Origin: Marinirhabdus sp963799365
Lineage (GTDB): Bacteria > Bacteroidota > Bacteroidia > Flavobacteriales > Flavobacteriaceae
Direction: 5' to 3'
Assembly: GCA_963799365.1 (NCBI GenBank)
Contig: CAWCWV010000017.1
Coordinates: 719,913-783,912 of the forward strand
Length of the DNA stretch: 64,000 bases
Shown: positions 26,438 through 35,237 of the stretch, piece after piece
Layout: the number at the start of each line of letters is the position of its first letter
How positions within the stretch are numbered: position 1 is the first letter of the stretch
The notes under the pieces: generated by a model
The model's input: the letters and a program-made list of their open reading frames with translations, nothing else
What the model was told of the DNA's origin: nothing
Databases searched by the model: none
Translations under genes and position numbers: made by a program

Positions 26438-27178
26438 ATGAAGATATTAGTATGCATTAGCCACGTGCCGGATACTACTTCCAAAATTAATTTTACCGAT
26501 GGTAACACAAAGTTTGACACCAGCGGCGTGCAGTTTGTAATAAATCCAAACGACGAATTTGGACTTACCCGAGCTATGTGGTTTAAAGAAAAGCAAGGTG
26601 CTGTCGTGCACGTTGCCAATGTTGGCGGACCAGAAACCGAGCCTACCCTGCGTAAGGCTTTGGCAATTGGCGCAGACGAAGCCATTAGAGTGAACACTCC
26701 AGCAACCGACGGATACAGTGTTGCCAAACAATTGGCAAATGTGGTTAAAGAAGGTGGATACGATTTAATAATTGGTGGGCGTGAATCTATCGATTATAAC
26801 GGTGGGATGGTTCCAGGAATGTTAGCAAAAATGATAGACGCAAATTTTGTAAATACCTGTATTAGCCTTGAAGTTGAAGGTGAAAGCGCAACTGCAATTC
26901 GTGAGATTGATGGTGGAAAAGAAACTATTAGCACAAAACTTCCGCTAGTAGTTGGAGGTCAAAAAGGATTGGTTGAAGAAAGTGACCTACGTATTCCAAA
27001 CATGAGAGGTATTATGCAAGCGCGTTCAAAGCCTTTACACGTAAAAGAACCCATAGATGCTAACACTGAAACCAACACTAAAGCCTTCGAAAAACCAGAC
27101 CCAAAAGGAGCAGTGAAGTTAGTGGACACGGTTGAAGAGTTGATAGACCTTTTACACAACGAAGCGAAAGTAATATAA
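26438..27178 (+). CDS. etfB: Electron transfer flavoprotein beta subunit
   Basis: A 246-aa protein starting at 26438 ('MKILVCISHVPDTTSKINFT'). With EtfA it carries electrons from acyl-CoA and other dehydrogenases to the quinone pool. AMP-binding features 'GADEAIRVNTP' and 'LIIGGRESIDYNGGMVPGML' are present, as is the recognition-loop pattern 'ALAIGADEA'. etfA follows after 75 bp containing a 7-bp tandem repeat. Confidence 0.92.
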   Translation: MKILVCISHVPDTTSKINFTDGNTKFDTSGVQFVINPNDEFGLTRAMWFKEKQGAVVHVANVGGPETEPTLRKALAIGADEAIRVNTPATDGYSVAKQLANVVKEGGYDLIIGGRESIDYNGGMVPGMLAKMIDANFVNTCISLEVEGESATAIREIDGGKETISTKLPLVVGGQKGLVEESDLRIPNMRGIMQARSKPLHVKEPIDANTETNTKAFEKPDPKGAVKLVDTVEELIDLLHNEAKVI

Positions 27179-27212
27179 ATCAAGTTAAGAGTGAGAGTGC
27201 AAAGTTCAGAGG

Positions 27213-27240
27213 AACTCATAACTCATAACTCATAACTCAC
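27213..27240. repeat. 7-bp tandem repeat between etfB and etfA
   Basis: Four consecutive heptamers: AACTCAT three times, then AACTCAC, followed by AACTATA. It sits between two co-transcribed genes with no coding function. Another heptamer array occurs at 40531-40607. Confidence 0.8.
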
Positions 27241-27253
27241 AACTATAAAGAAT

Positions 27254-28222
27254 ATGAGTGTTTTAGTATATACAGAATCCGAAAACGGATCATTTAAAAA
27301 AATAGCCCACGAAGCAGTTGCATACGCAAAAGGTATAGCAGACGCTATGGGCACGAGCGTTACTGCTGTAGCGGTAAATGCTGGTAACAGTTCAGAATTA
27401 GGGAAATTTGGCGCTTCAAAAGTACTGGAAGTTTCCAACGATACATTAAACAACTTCAATGCTGAGGCCTATGCAGATGTACTGGCACAAGCCGCGAAAG
27501 CTGAAGGTGCTACAGTAGTTGTACTTACTTCTAGCGCTAATAGCAAATTTTTGGCACCATTAGTAGCTGTAAATCTCGCAGCTGGGTATGTTCCTAATGT
27601 AACCGAACTTCCTTCTTCTATTTCTCCTTTTATGGTAAAACACAGTGTTTTTACCAATAAAGCTTTCAGTAATACTGAAATCAATACCGATATAAAAGTT
27701 ATCGGGCTTGGTAAAAACGCCTATGGAATTAAAGAAAACGAAACATCACTAACTGCTGAAGCATTTTCTCCAGCGTTAGCAGATGAAGATTTTTCAACAA
27801 AGGTAGTTTCAGTAGATAAAGCAACAGACAAAGTAACCATAGCAGATGCCGAAATAGTTGTTTCTGCAGGCCGTGGAATGAAAGGTCCGGAAAACTGGGG
27901 TATGATTGAAGAACTTGCCGAAACTTTAGGCGCAGCAACTGCTTGCTCTAAGCCGGTAAGTGACATGGGATGGAGACCTCACGGCGAGCACGTTGGACAA
28001 ACTGGAAAGCCTGTAGCTTCAAATTTATATATTGCTATTGGTATTTCTGGCGCCATTCAGCATTTAGCAGGAATTAACGCTTCAAAAACAAAAGTTGTTA
28101 TTAATAACGACCCGGAAGCTCCGTTTTTTAAGGCAGCAGACTACGGAATCGTTGGTGATGCTTTTGAAATAGTACCACAGCTAGTTGAAAAGTTAAAGGA
28201 ATTCAACGCAAACAACGCATAA
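27254..28222 (+). CDS. etfA: Electron transfer flavoprotein alpha subunit
   Basis: A 322-aa FAD-binding partner of EtfB. The C-terminal FAD domain is clear: 'SAGRGMKGPENWGMIEELAE', 'ACSKPVSDMGW', 'HVGQTGKPVASNLYIAIGIS', 'GAIQHLAGINASK' and 'NDPEAPFFKAADYGIVGD'. It is followed by a strong terminator, so etfBA is a two-gene unit. Confidence 0.93.
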   Translation: MSVLVYTESENGSFKKIAHEAVAYAKGIADAMGTSVTAVAVNAGNSSELGKFGASKVLEVSNDTLNNFNAEAYADVLAQAAKAEGATVVVLTSSANSKFLAPLVAVNLAAGYVPNVTELPSSISPFMVKHSVFTNKAFSNTEINTDIKVIGLGKNAYGIKENETSLTAEAFSPALADEDFSTKVVSVDKATDKVTIADAEIVVSAGRGMKGPENWGMIEELAETLGAATACSKPVSDMGWRPHGEHVGQTGKPVASNLYIAIGISGAIQHLAGINASKTKVVINNDPEAPFFKAADYGIVGDAFEIVPQLVEKLKEFNANNA

Positions 28223-28244
28223 TTTTTTAGTATTTTGTGCCTTG

Positions 28245-28288
28245 AAAGGGCTGTTTAAATTAGCAACGCTTTATTTAAACAGCCCTTT
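28245..28288 (+). terminator. Terminator of etfBA
   Basis: Perfect 16-bp stem (28245-28260 with 28273-28288; arms begin AAAGGGCTGTTT and end AAACAGCCCTTT) and a 12-nt loop, followed by T's. Confidence 0.92.
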
Positions 28289-28382
28289 TTTATTGATTTC
28301 AATTTTCATTAAATTTCTGTGTACAGTAAAGGTTATCTTGGCTAACTTTGAATCTTAAATTTTAAACCCGGAATTGCGAAGC

Positions 28383-29009
28383 ATGAGTTTAGTTCGCTTA
28401 AACATAAAAGGAATCTCCTACAGCCAAACACAAAATGGCGCATATGCTCTTATTTTAAATGAAGAGGACGGAGAACGTAAACTTCCAATCGTTATTGGAG
28501 CTTTTGAAGCACAGTCTATCGCCATTGCGTTAGAGAAAGAGATCAAACCACCTCGCCCACTTACCCACGATTTATTTAAAAATTTTGCCGATAGATTTGC
28601 TATTGTTGTAAAACAGGTAATTATACACAAATTGGTGGATGGTGTTTTTTACTCCAGTATAATTTGTGAACGTGACAATGTAGAAGAAATCATTGACGCG
28701 CGTACGAGTGACGCCATTGCTTTGGCACTAAGATTTAAGGCTCCTATTTTTACTTACAAAGCTATTTTGGAAAAAGCAGGAATTTATTTGAAATCTACTC
28801 CAAGTAAAAAGAAGAAAATTTCAAAGGATGAAGAAACCATCTTAGAAGAACTTATTCTTGGAGATGATGCCGAATCTACCCCAAAAAAAGCTCAAGATTT
28901 TTCAAAATACACACTCAAAGAACTCAACGCCTTGCTAGATGAAGCAGTTACTAATGAAGATTATGAGCGCGCCGCCAGCATTAGGGATGAAGTTTCTAAA
29001 CGCTCTTAA
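28383..29009 (+). CDS. Bifunctional nuclease family protein (DUF151) with UvrB/UvrC motif
   Basis: A 208-aa protein, start at 28383 ('MSLVRLNIKGISYSQTQNGA'). The first 130 residues are the BFN domain ('LPIVIGAFEAQSIAIALE', 'IDARTSDAIALALRFKAPIF'), linked by a Lys-rich segment to a C-terminal UVR helix pair ('LNALLDEAVTNEDYERAASI'). Members are reported as nucleases or hydrolases; the function in Bacteroidota is unclear. The transporter gene starts 18 bp later. Confidence 0.85.
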   Translation: MSLVRLNIKGISYSQTQNGAYALILNEEDGERKLPIVIGAFEAQSIAIALEKEIKPPRPLTHDLFKNFADRFAIVVKQVIIHKLVDGVFYSSIICERDNVEEIIDARTSDAIALALRFKAPIFTYKAILEKAGIYLKSTPSKKKKISKDEETILEELILGDDAESTPKKAQDFSKYTLKELNALLDEAVTNEDYERAASIRDEVSKRS

Positions 29010-29027
29010 CTAATTACTTGTTTTTGT

Positions 29028-30782
29028 ATGCAACACTTTCAGAAATTAGTTATTGTTTTATCTTTTTTAGGGTACTTCGGAAATGTGATCGCACAATCTA
29101 TTGAAAAAGAGTGGACGTTTAATTCGGTTGAAACTACCGATGGAACCCCGCTTAAGACTATAAATTCCAAAACAGATAAGCTCACCCTAAAAGACGGTAC
29201 TTTCAACTACTATCTGGAAGCAAATGATAGTTTAAATACTTCGGGAGATTATATCTATCAAAACAATATATTGGTGCTTTTTTTTAAAACACCAACTGAA
29301 ACTATAGCGTCCTATAGAGTTACAGAACTCACAGACACCTCGCTCACTTTTATTGAAAATAACACCGTAGCCCGCCTTTCTACCCCATCACAAACTGAAA
29401 TTTCGGATGTAACAGCTAGTACATTAAACACTGACGAAGCTAACAAAAGCAATATTGCCCTGGATGCAACCAAAGGCGTAGGTATAAATTTTACCAGCAT
29501 TTATCGTGGAATTATAGGAATGATTTTTTTACTACTTATTTGTTACCTATTAAGTAGTAACCGAAAAAAAATAGATTGGCGACTGGTAGGTACTGGTTTG
29601 GCTCTTCAATTAATTTTCGCACTTCTTGTTTTAAAAGTACCTTTTGTAGCGGGCGTTTTCGATTGGATTAGTGACAAAGTGGTTACGTTTTTAAACTTTA
29701 GTGAAAAAGGAGCCGAATTCCTTTTTGGTGGTTTAGTGACAGATATGGATACCTTTGGCTACATCTTTGCCTTTAAAGTGTTACCTACTATTGTTTTCTT
29801 TTCAGCATTTACCTCTTTATTGTATTATTTAGGTATTCTACAGCTTTTTGTAAAAGCCTTTGCTTGGGTAATGAGTAAAACCATGCGCCTTTCCGGAGCT
29901 GAAAGCCTTGCTGCAGCGGCGAATATTTTTATAGGTCAAACCGAAGCGCCTTTGGTGGTAAAGCCCTATTTGGACAGGATGACAAAATCTGAAATGCTCT
30001 GTCTAATGGTAGGAGGTATGGCAACGATTGCCGGTGGAGTTTTAGCTGCTTTCATTGCTTTTCTAGGAGGCGACAGTGATGCTGAAAAAATAATCTTCGC
30101 AAAACACTTATTAACCGCATCTATCATGTCTGCTCCAGCAGCTATCCTTATTGCGAAGATGTTGTATCCGGAAACCGAAAAGGTGGATAAAAAATTAGAT
30201 ATCAGTAAAGAAAAAATAGGGACTAATATTCTAGATGCTATCTCAAGAGGAACTACAGAAGGATTAAAACTTGCCGTAAATGTTGGCGCTATGCTATTGG
30301 TTTTTACAGCTGTAATTGCTGTGTTCAACTGGATTACAGTAGATATAATTGGCGCTCCTACTGGGTTAAACGACATAATCGCTTCCGCAACTGAAGGACG
30401 TTATAGTGGTTTTTCATTACAATATATATTAGGAAATGTATTCGCGCCAATAGCTTGGATAATTGGTGTACCAGCAGAAGACATGATTGTTGTTGGGCAG
30501 TTACTGGGTGAAAAAACAATTTTAAACGAGTTTTTCGCCTATGCATCCTTAAGTGAATTGAAACAGGCAGGCGCAATCACCAACTATAGATCTATTGTAA
30601 TTGCAACCTATGCCCTTTGTGGATTTGCAAACTTCGCCTCTATCGGAATACAAATTGGTGGTATTGGTGTTCTAGCGCCAAAACAGCGAACTACACTGGC
30701 AAAATTTGGAATAAAAGCGCTCATTGGTGGTACTGTAGCCGCATTACTTACAGCAACTATCGCTGGAATGTTAATTGGTTAA
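29028..30782 (+). CDS. CNT-family nucleoside transporter with N-terminal periplasmic domain
   Basis: A 584-aa protein. Residues 1-22 form a signal peptide ('LVIVLSFLGYFGNVIAQ'). About 110 beta-rich residues follow ('WTFNSVETTDGTPLKTINSK', 'LEANDSLNTSGDYIYQNN') that resemble a lipocalin-like domain. The rest is a full concentrative nucleoside transporter (NupC type) with 'FIGQTEAPLVVKPYLD', 'MTKSEMLCLMVGGMATIAGG' and 'CGFANFASIGIQIGG'. It would import nucleosides with Na+ or H+. The location next to thyA suits nucleotide salvage. The domain fusion is unusual relative to E. coli NupC. Confidence 0.88.
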   Translation: MQHFQKLVIVLSFLGYFGNVIAQSIEKEWTFNSVETTDGTPLKTINSKTDKLTLKDGTFNYYLEANDSLNTSGDYIYQNNILVLFFKTPTETIASYRVTELTDTSLTFIENNTVARLSTPSQTEISDVTASTLNTDEANKSNIALDATKGVGINFTSIYRGIIGMIFLLLICYLLSSNRKKIDWRLVGTGLALQLIFALLVLKVPFVAGVFDWISDKVVTFLNFSEKGAEFLFGGLVTDMDTFGYIFAFKVLPTIVFFSAFTSLLYYLGILQLFVKAFAWVMSKTMRLSGAESLAAAANIFIGQTEAPLVVKPYLDRMTKSEMLCLMVGGMATIAGGVLAAFIAFLGGDSDAEKIIFAKHLLTASIMSAPAAILIAKMLYPETEKVDKKLDISKEKIGTNILDAISRGTTEGLKLAVNVGAMLLVFTAVIAVFNWITVDIIGAPTGLNDIIASATEGRYSGFSLQYILGNVFAPIAWIIGVPAEDMIVVGQLLGEKTILNEFFAYASLSELKQAGAITNYRSIVIATYALCGFANFASIGIQIGGIGVLAPKQRTTLAKFGIKALIGGTVAALLTATIAGMLIG

Positions 30783-30925
30783 AAATCTATTTTATCTTTA
30801 GGTCAGTCCTTAGTTTGTCCAAGAGTTTCAAATTACGTTGATAACTTGTAATAAATCTCGCTAATTTCAGTTTAAAGAGTAGCCCTTCTTTTTTACATTT
30901 AAACCATTAAAAAATAAGGCAGCAG

Positions 30926-31777
30926 ATGAAGCAATACCACGATTTAGTAAAACACGTTTTAGAGCACGGAAACAGTAAGAGTGATCGTACTGGCACAGGT
31001 ACCAAAAGTGTTTTTGGCTACCAGATGCGATTTGATTTAAGTGAAGGCTTCCCCATGGTGACCACAAAAAAATTACACCTTAAATCTATTATCTATGAGC
31101 TTTTGTGGTTTTTAAACGGTGATACCAATATAAAATACCTTCAGGAAAATGGGGTTCGTATCTGGAATGACTGGGCAGACGAGAATGGCGATTTAGGCCC
31201 AGTATACGGTCATCAATGGCGTAACTGGAACGATGAAGAAATAGACCAGATCACAGATATTATTCATACCCTAAAAACAAATCCAGATAGTAGAAGAATG
31301 TTGGTGAGCGCCTGGAACCCAAGCGTTATGCCTAATACTTCTATTCCTTTTTCTGAAAATGTTGCCAATGGTAAAGCTGCTTTACCTCCTTGTCATGCAT
31401 TTTTTCAGTTTTACGTAAGCGCGCCAGAAGTGGAAGGAGACGAAAGCACCAGAAAACTCTCTTGCCAGCTATACCAGAGAAGTGCAGATATTTTCTTGGG
31501 AGTACCCTTTAATATTGCATCTTACGCCCTGCTTACGATAATGATGGCTCAGGTATGCGGCTATCAAGCAGGAGATTTTGTACATACCTTCGGCGATGCT
31601 CATATTTATAGTAATCATTTCGAACAGTTGGAGTTACAATTGTCCCGGGACATACGCCCTTTGCCAAAAATTTTGCTAAATAAAGATGTAAAAGATATCT
31701 TTGGCTTCAAATTTGATGACTTTACCCTAGAAAATTATAATCCGCATCCGCACATTAAAGGTGCTGTTGCTGTTTAA
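30926..31777 (+). CDS. thyA: Thymidylate synthase
   Basis: Makes dTMP from dUMP and methylene-tetrahydrofolate. A 283-aa protein with the catalytic Cys in 'ALPPCHAFFQFYV', 'SCQLYQRSADIFLGVPFNIA' and the C-terminal 'YNPHPHIKGAVAV'. It is about 20 residues longer than E. coli ThyA because of inserts before the catalytic Cys ('SENVANGKA') and after it ('APEVEGDEST'). folA, which recycles its dihydrofolate product, lies 5 kb downstream. Confidence 0.95.
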   Translation: MKQYHDLVKHVLEHGNSKSDRTGTGTKSVFGYQMRFDLSEGFPMVTTKKLHLKSIIYELLWFLNGDTNIKYLQENGVRIWNDWADENGDLGPVYGHQWRNWNDEEIDQITDIIHTLKTNPDSRRMLVSAWNPSVMPNTSIPFSENVANGKAALPPCHAFFQFYVSAPEVEGDESTRKLSCQLYQRSADIFLGVPFNIASYALLTIMMAQVCGYQAGDFVHTFGDAHIYSNHFEQLELQLSRDIRPLPKILLNKDVKDIFGFKFDDFTLENYNPHPHIKGAVAV

Positions 31778-31790
31778 ATACCAACCACTT

Positions 31791-32225
31791 ATGAAACATA
31801 CTCTATTAATTTTTAGTTTATTTTTGACCACAACCCTTTTTGCACAGCAAGAATGGGGAGATGTACAAAAGAATGAATTAACCTTAAAAGAATTGGCTCC
31901 AATCTGGCCAGGATGCGAATCTGGAAATGCTTCACAGCGTGACAATTGTTTTAAACAAAAGTTGGCAACTCATATTGCCAAAAACTTTAAATATCCCACA
32001 GATTCTTATAAAAAAAATGAACAGGGTCGCGTAGTAGTTGATTTTTATATTGACGAAAAAGGCCTTGTAGATATTAAAAGTATAACTGGAGGAAGCGCAG
32101 CTTTACAAGCCGAAGCCAAAAGAAATATAAGCCTCATCCCTAAAATGAAAAAACCAGGTATGATGGGCGGTAAGCCAAGAGCTATTCAATATATCGTCCC
32201 TATCACTTTTAAAACCGGCAAATAA
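31791..32225 (+). CDS. Small exported protein with TonB C-terminal-like domain
   Basis: A 144-aa protein starting at 31791 with signal peptide 'HTLLIFSLFLTTTLFAQ'. A TonB-CTD-like domain is suggested by 'APIWPGCESGNASQRDNCFK', 'VVVDFYIDEKGLVDIKSI' and 'QYIVPITFK'. It lacks the membrane anchor plus proline-rich linker of true TonB, so it is unlikely to energise transport alone. The stop codon is immediately followed by the ATG of a paralogue. Confidence 0.75.
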   Translation: MKHTLLIFSLFLTTTLFAQQEWGDVQKNELTLKELAPIWPGCESGNASQRDNCFKQKLATHIAKNFKYPTDSYKKNEQGRVVVDFYIDEKGLVDIKSITGGSAALQAEAKRNISLIPKMKKPGMMGGKPRAIQYIVPITFKTGK

Positions 32226-32651
32226 ATGCCCAGGAATTTTCTTTTCTTATTTTTAGCTGTATTTAACATAAGTACAGCACAAGAACAAGAACAAGTTATT
32301 TCTTTTTCACAAGCAGACACACCTCCTAGATTTAGAGAATGCAGTACTACTGTCGTACAACAGGAAATACTTTGTACGCAAAAAGCCGTGGAGGCATTCG
32401 CCAAGCAAAAATTTAACACAGGACTGTTCAAAAATTTAAACCTCAACGAAAAAAGAATTCGTGTGTACGCTCAATTTATCATAGATAAAAACGGGAGTAT
32501 AAAAAATATTCAGATACGAACTCCACATCCTCAACTTCAGAAAGAAACAAAACGTGTACTTGAACTACTACCCAGTTTTATCCCTGGAAAACACGATAAC
32601 CGTTCTATTGAAATCAAATATACATTGCCTTTGGTATTTGTTCTGGGTTAG
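32226..32651 (+). CDS. Second TonB C-terminal-like exported protein (paralogue)
   Basis: A 141-aa protein whose ATG abuts the previous stop (TAA-ATG), so translation is probably coupled. Signal peptide 'FLFLFLAVFNISTAQ', then the same pattern: 'PPRFRECSTTVVQQEILCTQ', 'RVYAQFIIDKNGSIKNIQI' and 'IEIKYTLPLVFVLG'. The two Cys in the first segment match spacing in the neighbour, suggesting a shared disulfide. Function unknown. Confidence 0.75.
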   Translation: MPRNFLFLFLAVFNISTAQEQEQVISFSQADTPPRFRECSTTVVQQEILCTQKAVEAFAKQKFNTGLFKNLNLNEKRIRVYAQFIIDKNGSIKNIQIRTPHPQLQKETKRVLELLPSFIPGKHDNRSIEIKYTLPLVFVLG

Positions 32652-32744
32652 TTTAACACGGGTTTAACTCAAAAAGCTTCGGTAATAATTACAGAGAATA
32701 TTATCTTTAAAGTGTAGAAACATATTCGTTTTTACGCTTTTTTT

Positions 32745-33905
32745 ATGATTGATACCCAAACACTCCTTCAGCTATTTGCTGAGACAAGAAACCATACAGA
32801 AGCACTTTGTAAACCGCTAGAAATTGAAGACTATGTGGTACAGCCTGCTGTGGACGTCTCACCACCAAAATGGCATTTGGGGCACACTACTTGGTTTTTT
32901 GAGGAATTTATATTAAAACATTATAAGCCAAATTACAAGCTGTTTAATGATGATTTCGCCTTTGTTTTTAATAGTTATTATGAAACATTAGGAAAACGAG
33001 TAATACGTAGCGACCGTGGTAATTTATCTCGCCCTGGAGTTACCAAAGTGTACGATTATAGACATTACGTAACAAATGAAATGAAGGAGTTTTTAGCTTC
33101 TGAAATTTCAGAAGAAGTAGAAGAAATTGTTAAAGTTGGAATTCATCATGAAAAACAACACCAGGAATTATTGATGACGGATATTAAATACATCCTTGGA
33201 AACAATCCCTTACTTCCAAAATATAATGACACTTTCTCCGAATATGCTTCAGAAAAGCAGACACAACAATGGATTCCGTTTGAGGAAGGTATTTATGAAA
33301 TTGGACACAATCAAGAAACCTTTTGTTACGATAATGAATTAGGACACCATAAAACTTATATTCAAAATTTTGAGATTTCTAACAAACTAGTTACAAATGG
33401 TGAGTTTATAAAATTTATAGAAGCTGGAGGCTATACAGATTTTAACCATTGGCACGCAGATGGCTGGGAATGGGTAAAGCAAGAAAACATATTACAGCCT
33501 ATATACTGGCATACTGTTGAAGGTGAATGGCATTACTTTACCTTTCAAGGATTACAAAAAGTTGATGTAGACGCCCCTCTTTGTCATATTTCCTATTACG
33601 AGGCTTTTGCATACGCACAATGGAAAGACTGCCGTCTTCCTACAGAATTTGAGTGGGAGGTTTCCCAAAAAAACTTTGACTGGGGAAGCCGTTGGGAATG
33701 GACCGAAAGCTCATACCTTCCTTATCCTGGTTACAAAAAAGCTCCTGGTGCTATTGGCGAATATAACGGCAAGTTCATGGTAAACCAAAAAGTTCTTAGA
33801 GGTAGTTCTGTAGTGACCGCAACAAAACATTCACGGCCGACATACCGCAATTTTTTTCAACCCAATTTAAGATGGCAATATACTGGTATAAGATTAGCCA
33901 GATAA
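32745..33905 (+). CDS. egtB: Ergothioneine biosynthesis sulfoxide synthase EgtB
   Basis: A 386-aa non-heme iron enzyme that joins hercynine to a thiol donor (cysteine or gamma-glutamylcysteine) with O2. N-terminal DinB-like domain with iron-ligand His in 'KWHLGHTTWFFE' (about residues 43-54) and 'HHEKQHQELLMTD' (about 133-145). C-terminal formylglycine-generating-enzyme-like domain ('CRLPTEFEWEVS', 'VLRGSSVVTATKHSRPTYRN'). It lies 16 bp upstream of egtD, an operon that makes the role convincing. Confidence 0.92.
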   Translation: MIDTQTLLQLFAETRNHTEALCKPLEIEDYVVQPAVDVSPPKWHLGHTTWFFEEFILKHYKPNYKLFNDDFAFVFNSYYETLGKRVIRSDRGNLSRPGVTKVYDYRHYVTNEMKEFLASEISEEVEEIVKVGIHHEKQHQELLMTDIKYILGNNPLLPKYNDTFSEYASEKQTQQWIPFEEGIYEIGHNQETFCYDNELGHHKTYIQNFEISNKLVTNGEFIKFIEAGGYTDFNHWHADGWEWVKQENILQPIYWHTVEGEWHYFTFQGLQKVDVDAPLCHISYYEAFAYAQWKDCRLPTEFEWEVSQKNFDWGSRWEWTESSYLPYPGYKKAPGAIGEYNGKFMVNQKVLRGSSVVTATKHSRPTYRNFFQPNLRWQYTGIRLAR

Positions 33906-33921
33906 AAACGCCCAAGCATTT

Positions 33922-34911
33922 ATGAGCATTAAAAACCCTCCGAAAATTGACACATCTTTTAAAAATGATGTACACGCAGGTCTTACCTCATTTCCGAAGT
34001 ATTTGTATTCAAAATATATATACGATGAAAAAGGAGATAAGCTTTTTCAGGATATTATGAACCTACCCGAGTATTATCTTACAAATTGTGAGTTTGATAT
34101 CCTGTCACTTCATGCAGCCGAAATAGCCGATTTGTTCAGCAATTCTAAAACTGGCTTCGACCTCATTGAATTAGGTGCCGGCGATGGTAAAAAAACAAAA
34201 GTTTTATTGCGTTATTTGGCCGAAAATGAGTTCGATTTCGTCTATAAACCTATTGATATTAGCCAAAATGCGATTGATTCCTTAAAAAACGATCTTACCA
34301 ATGAGCTGCCCCAAATTAAAGTTGACGGAGAAAAAGGAACTTATTTTGAAGTTTTAGAACGGCTGCAAACGTATAATTCCCGAAAAAAAATATTGATGGT
34401 ATTGGGCTCTAATATTGGCAATCTTTTGCACCCTCAAGCCATTGATTTTTTAACAAAGTTGAAAGAAATTATGGGGCATGAAGACTTGCTCTTTATGGGT
34501 TTTGACCAGAAAAAGAACCCTCAGACAATTTTGGATGCTTACAATGATGCAACAGGAGTGACTGCAGCCTTCAATAAGAATCTATTACATAGAATAAATA
34601 GGGAATTGGATGGTAATTTCAATGTAGCTAACTTTAAACATTGGGAAGTATACGACCCAGAATCGGGTACTGCAAAAAGTTTTTTAGTGGCTACCGAAGC
34701 TATGGAAGTTTCAGTAAAAGAGCTTGACCTCACTATTAGTTTTGATGCCTGGGAAACTATACACACCGAAATTTCTCAAAAATACGACGATAAGATTGTA
34801 CAATGGCTGGCAGATTCGGCTGGCTTAAGTATTGAGACTTCTTTTGAAGATGAAAAGGGGTATTATAAAGATTATGTTTTTAAGAAAAAAATAGGAGAAA
34901 ATAGAATTTAA
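33922..34911 (+). CDS. egtD: L-histidine N-alpha-methyltransferase EgtD
   Basis: A 329-aa SAM-dependent enzyme that trimethylates histidine to hercynine, the first step of ergothioneine synthesis. SAM-binding 'FDLIELGAGDGKKTKVLLRY', Asn-containing 'VLGSNIGNLLH', and the His-binding C-terminal region 'ISFDAWETIHTEISQKY'. It directly follows egtB. No separate gamma-glutamylcysteine ligase (EgtA) or amidohydrolase (EgtC) is nearby, so free cysteine may be the sulfur donor, as in other egtB-egtD-only systems. Confidence 0.93.
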   Translation: MSIKNPPKIDTSFKNDVHAGLTSFPKYLYSKYIYDEKGDKLFQDIMNLPEYYLTNCEFDILSLHAAEIADLFSNSKTGFDLIELGAGDGKKTKVLLRYLAENEFDFVYKPIDISQNAIDSLKNDLTNELPQIKVDGEKGTYFEVLERLQTYNSRKKILMVLGSNIGNLLHPQAIDFLTKLKEIMGHEDLLFMGFDQKKNPQTILDAYNDATGVTAAFNKNLLHRINRELDGNFNVANFKHWEVYDPESGTAKSFLVATEAMEVSVKELDLTISFDAWETIHTEISQKYDDKIVQWLADSAGLSIETSFEDEKGYYKDYVFKKKIGENRI

Positions 34912-34948
34912 AACTAAACCTTCTTATACAAATCCTTAAACTAAAATT

Positions 34949-35233
34949 ATGAAAGCAATTTGGAACGATACAATTATTGCAGAAAGTAACGATACGATTG
35001 TTATTGAAAACAATCACTACTTTCCACCTGGCGATATACATTCTGAATATTTCAAAAAAACAAGTACGCAAAGTCATTGTCCATGGAAGGGAGATGCCTC
35101 TTATTACAGTATTGATATTGATGGTAACGTAAATAAAGATGCCGCGTGGTACTACCCAAAAACGAGTCACGCAGCCAAACCTATTGAAGGATATGTAGCA
35201 TTTTGGAAAGGTGTTACAATTGTTGAATCCTAA
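34949..35233 (+). CDS. DUF427 domain protein
   Basis: A 94-aa protein consisting of one DUF427 domain ('AIWNDTIIAESNDTIVIENN', 'YFPPGDIHSEYF', 'CPWKGDASYYSI', 'AAWYYPKTSHAAKPIEGYVA'). No enzymatic role is established for this family. It lies 37 bp after egtD on the same strand, so it may belong to the ergothioneine operon. Confidence 0.85.
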   Translation: MKAIWNDTIIAESNDTIVIENNHYFPPGDIHSEYFKKTSTQSHCPWKGDASYYSIDIDGNVNKDAAWYYPKTSHAAKPIEGYVAFWKGVTIVES

Positions 35234-35237
35234 ATAA

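Noticed and set aside
27469..27966. Reverse-strand ORFs under etfA
   Set aside because: Antisense shadows of a strongly conserved gene; Ala/Ser- or Leu-rich translations with no family features.
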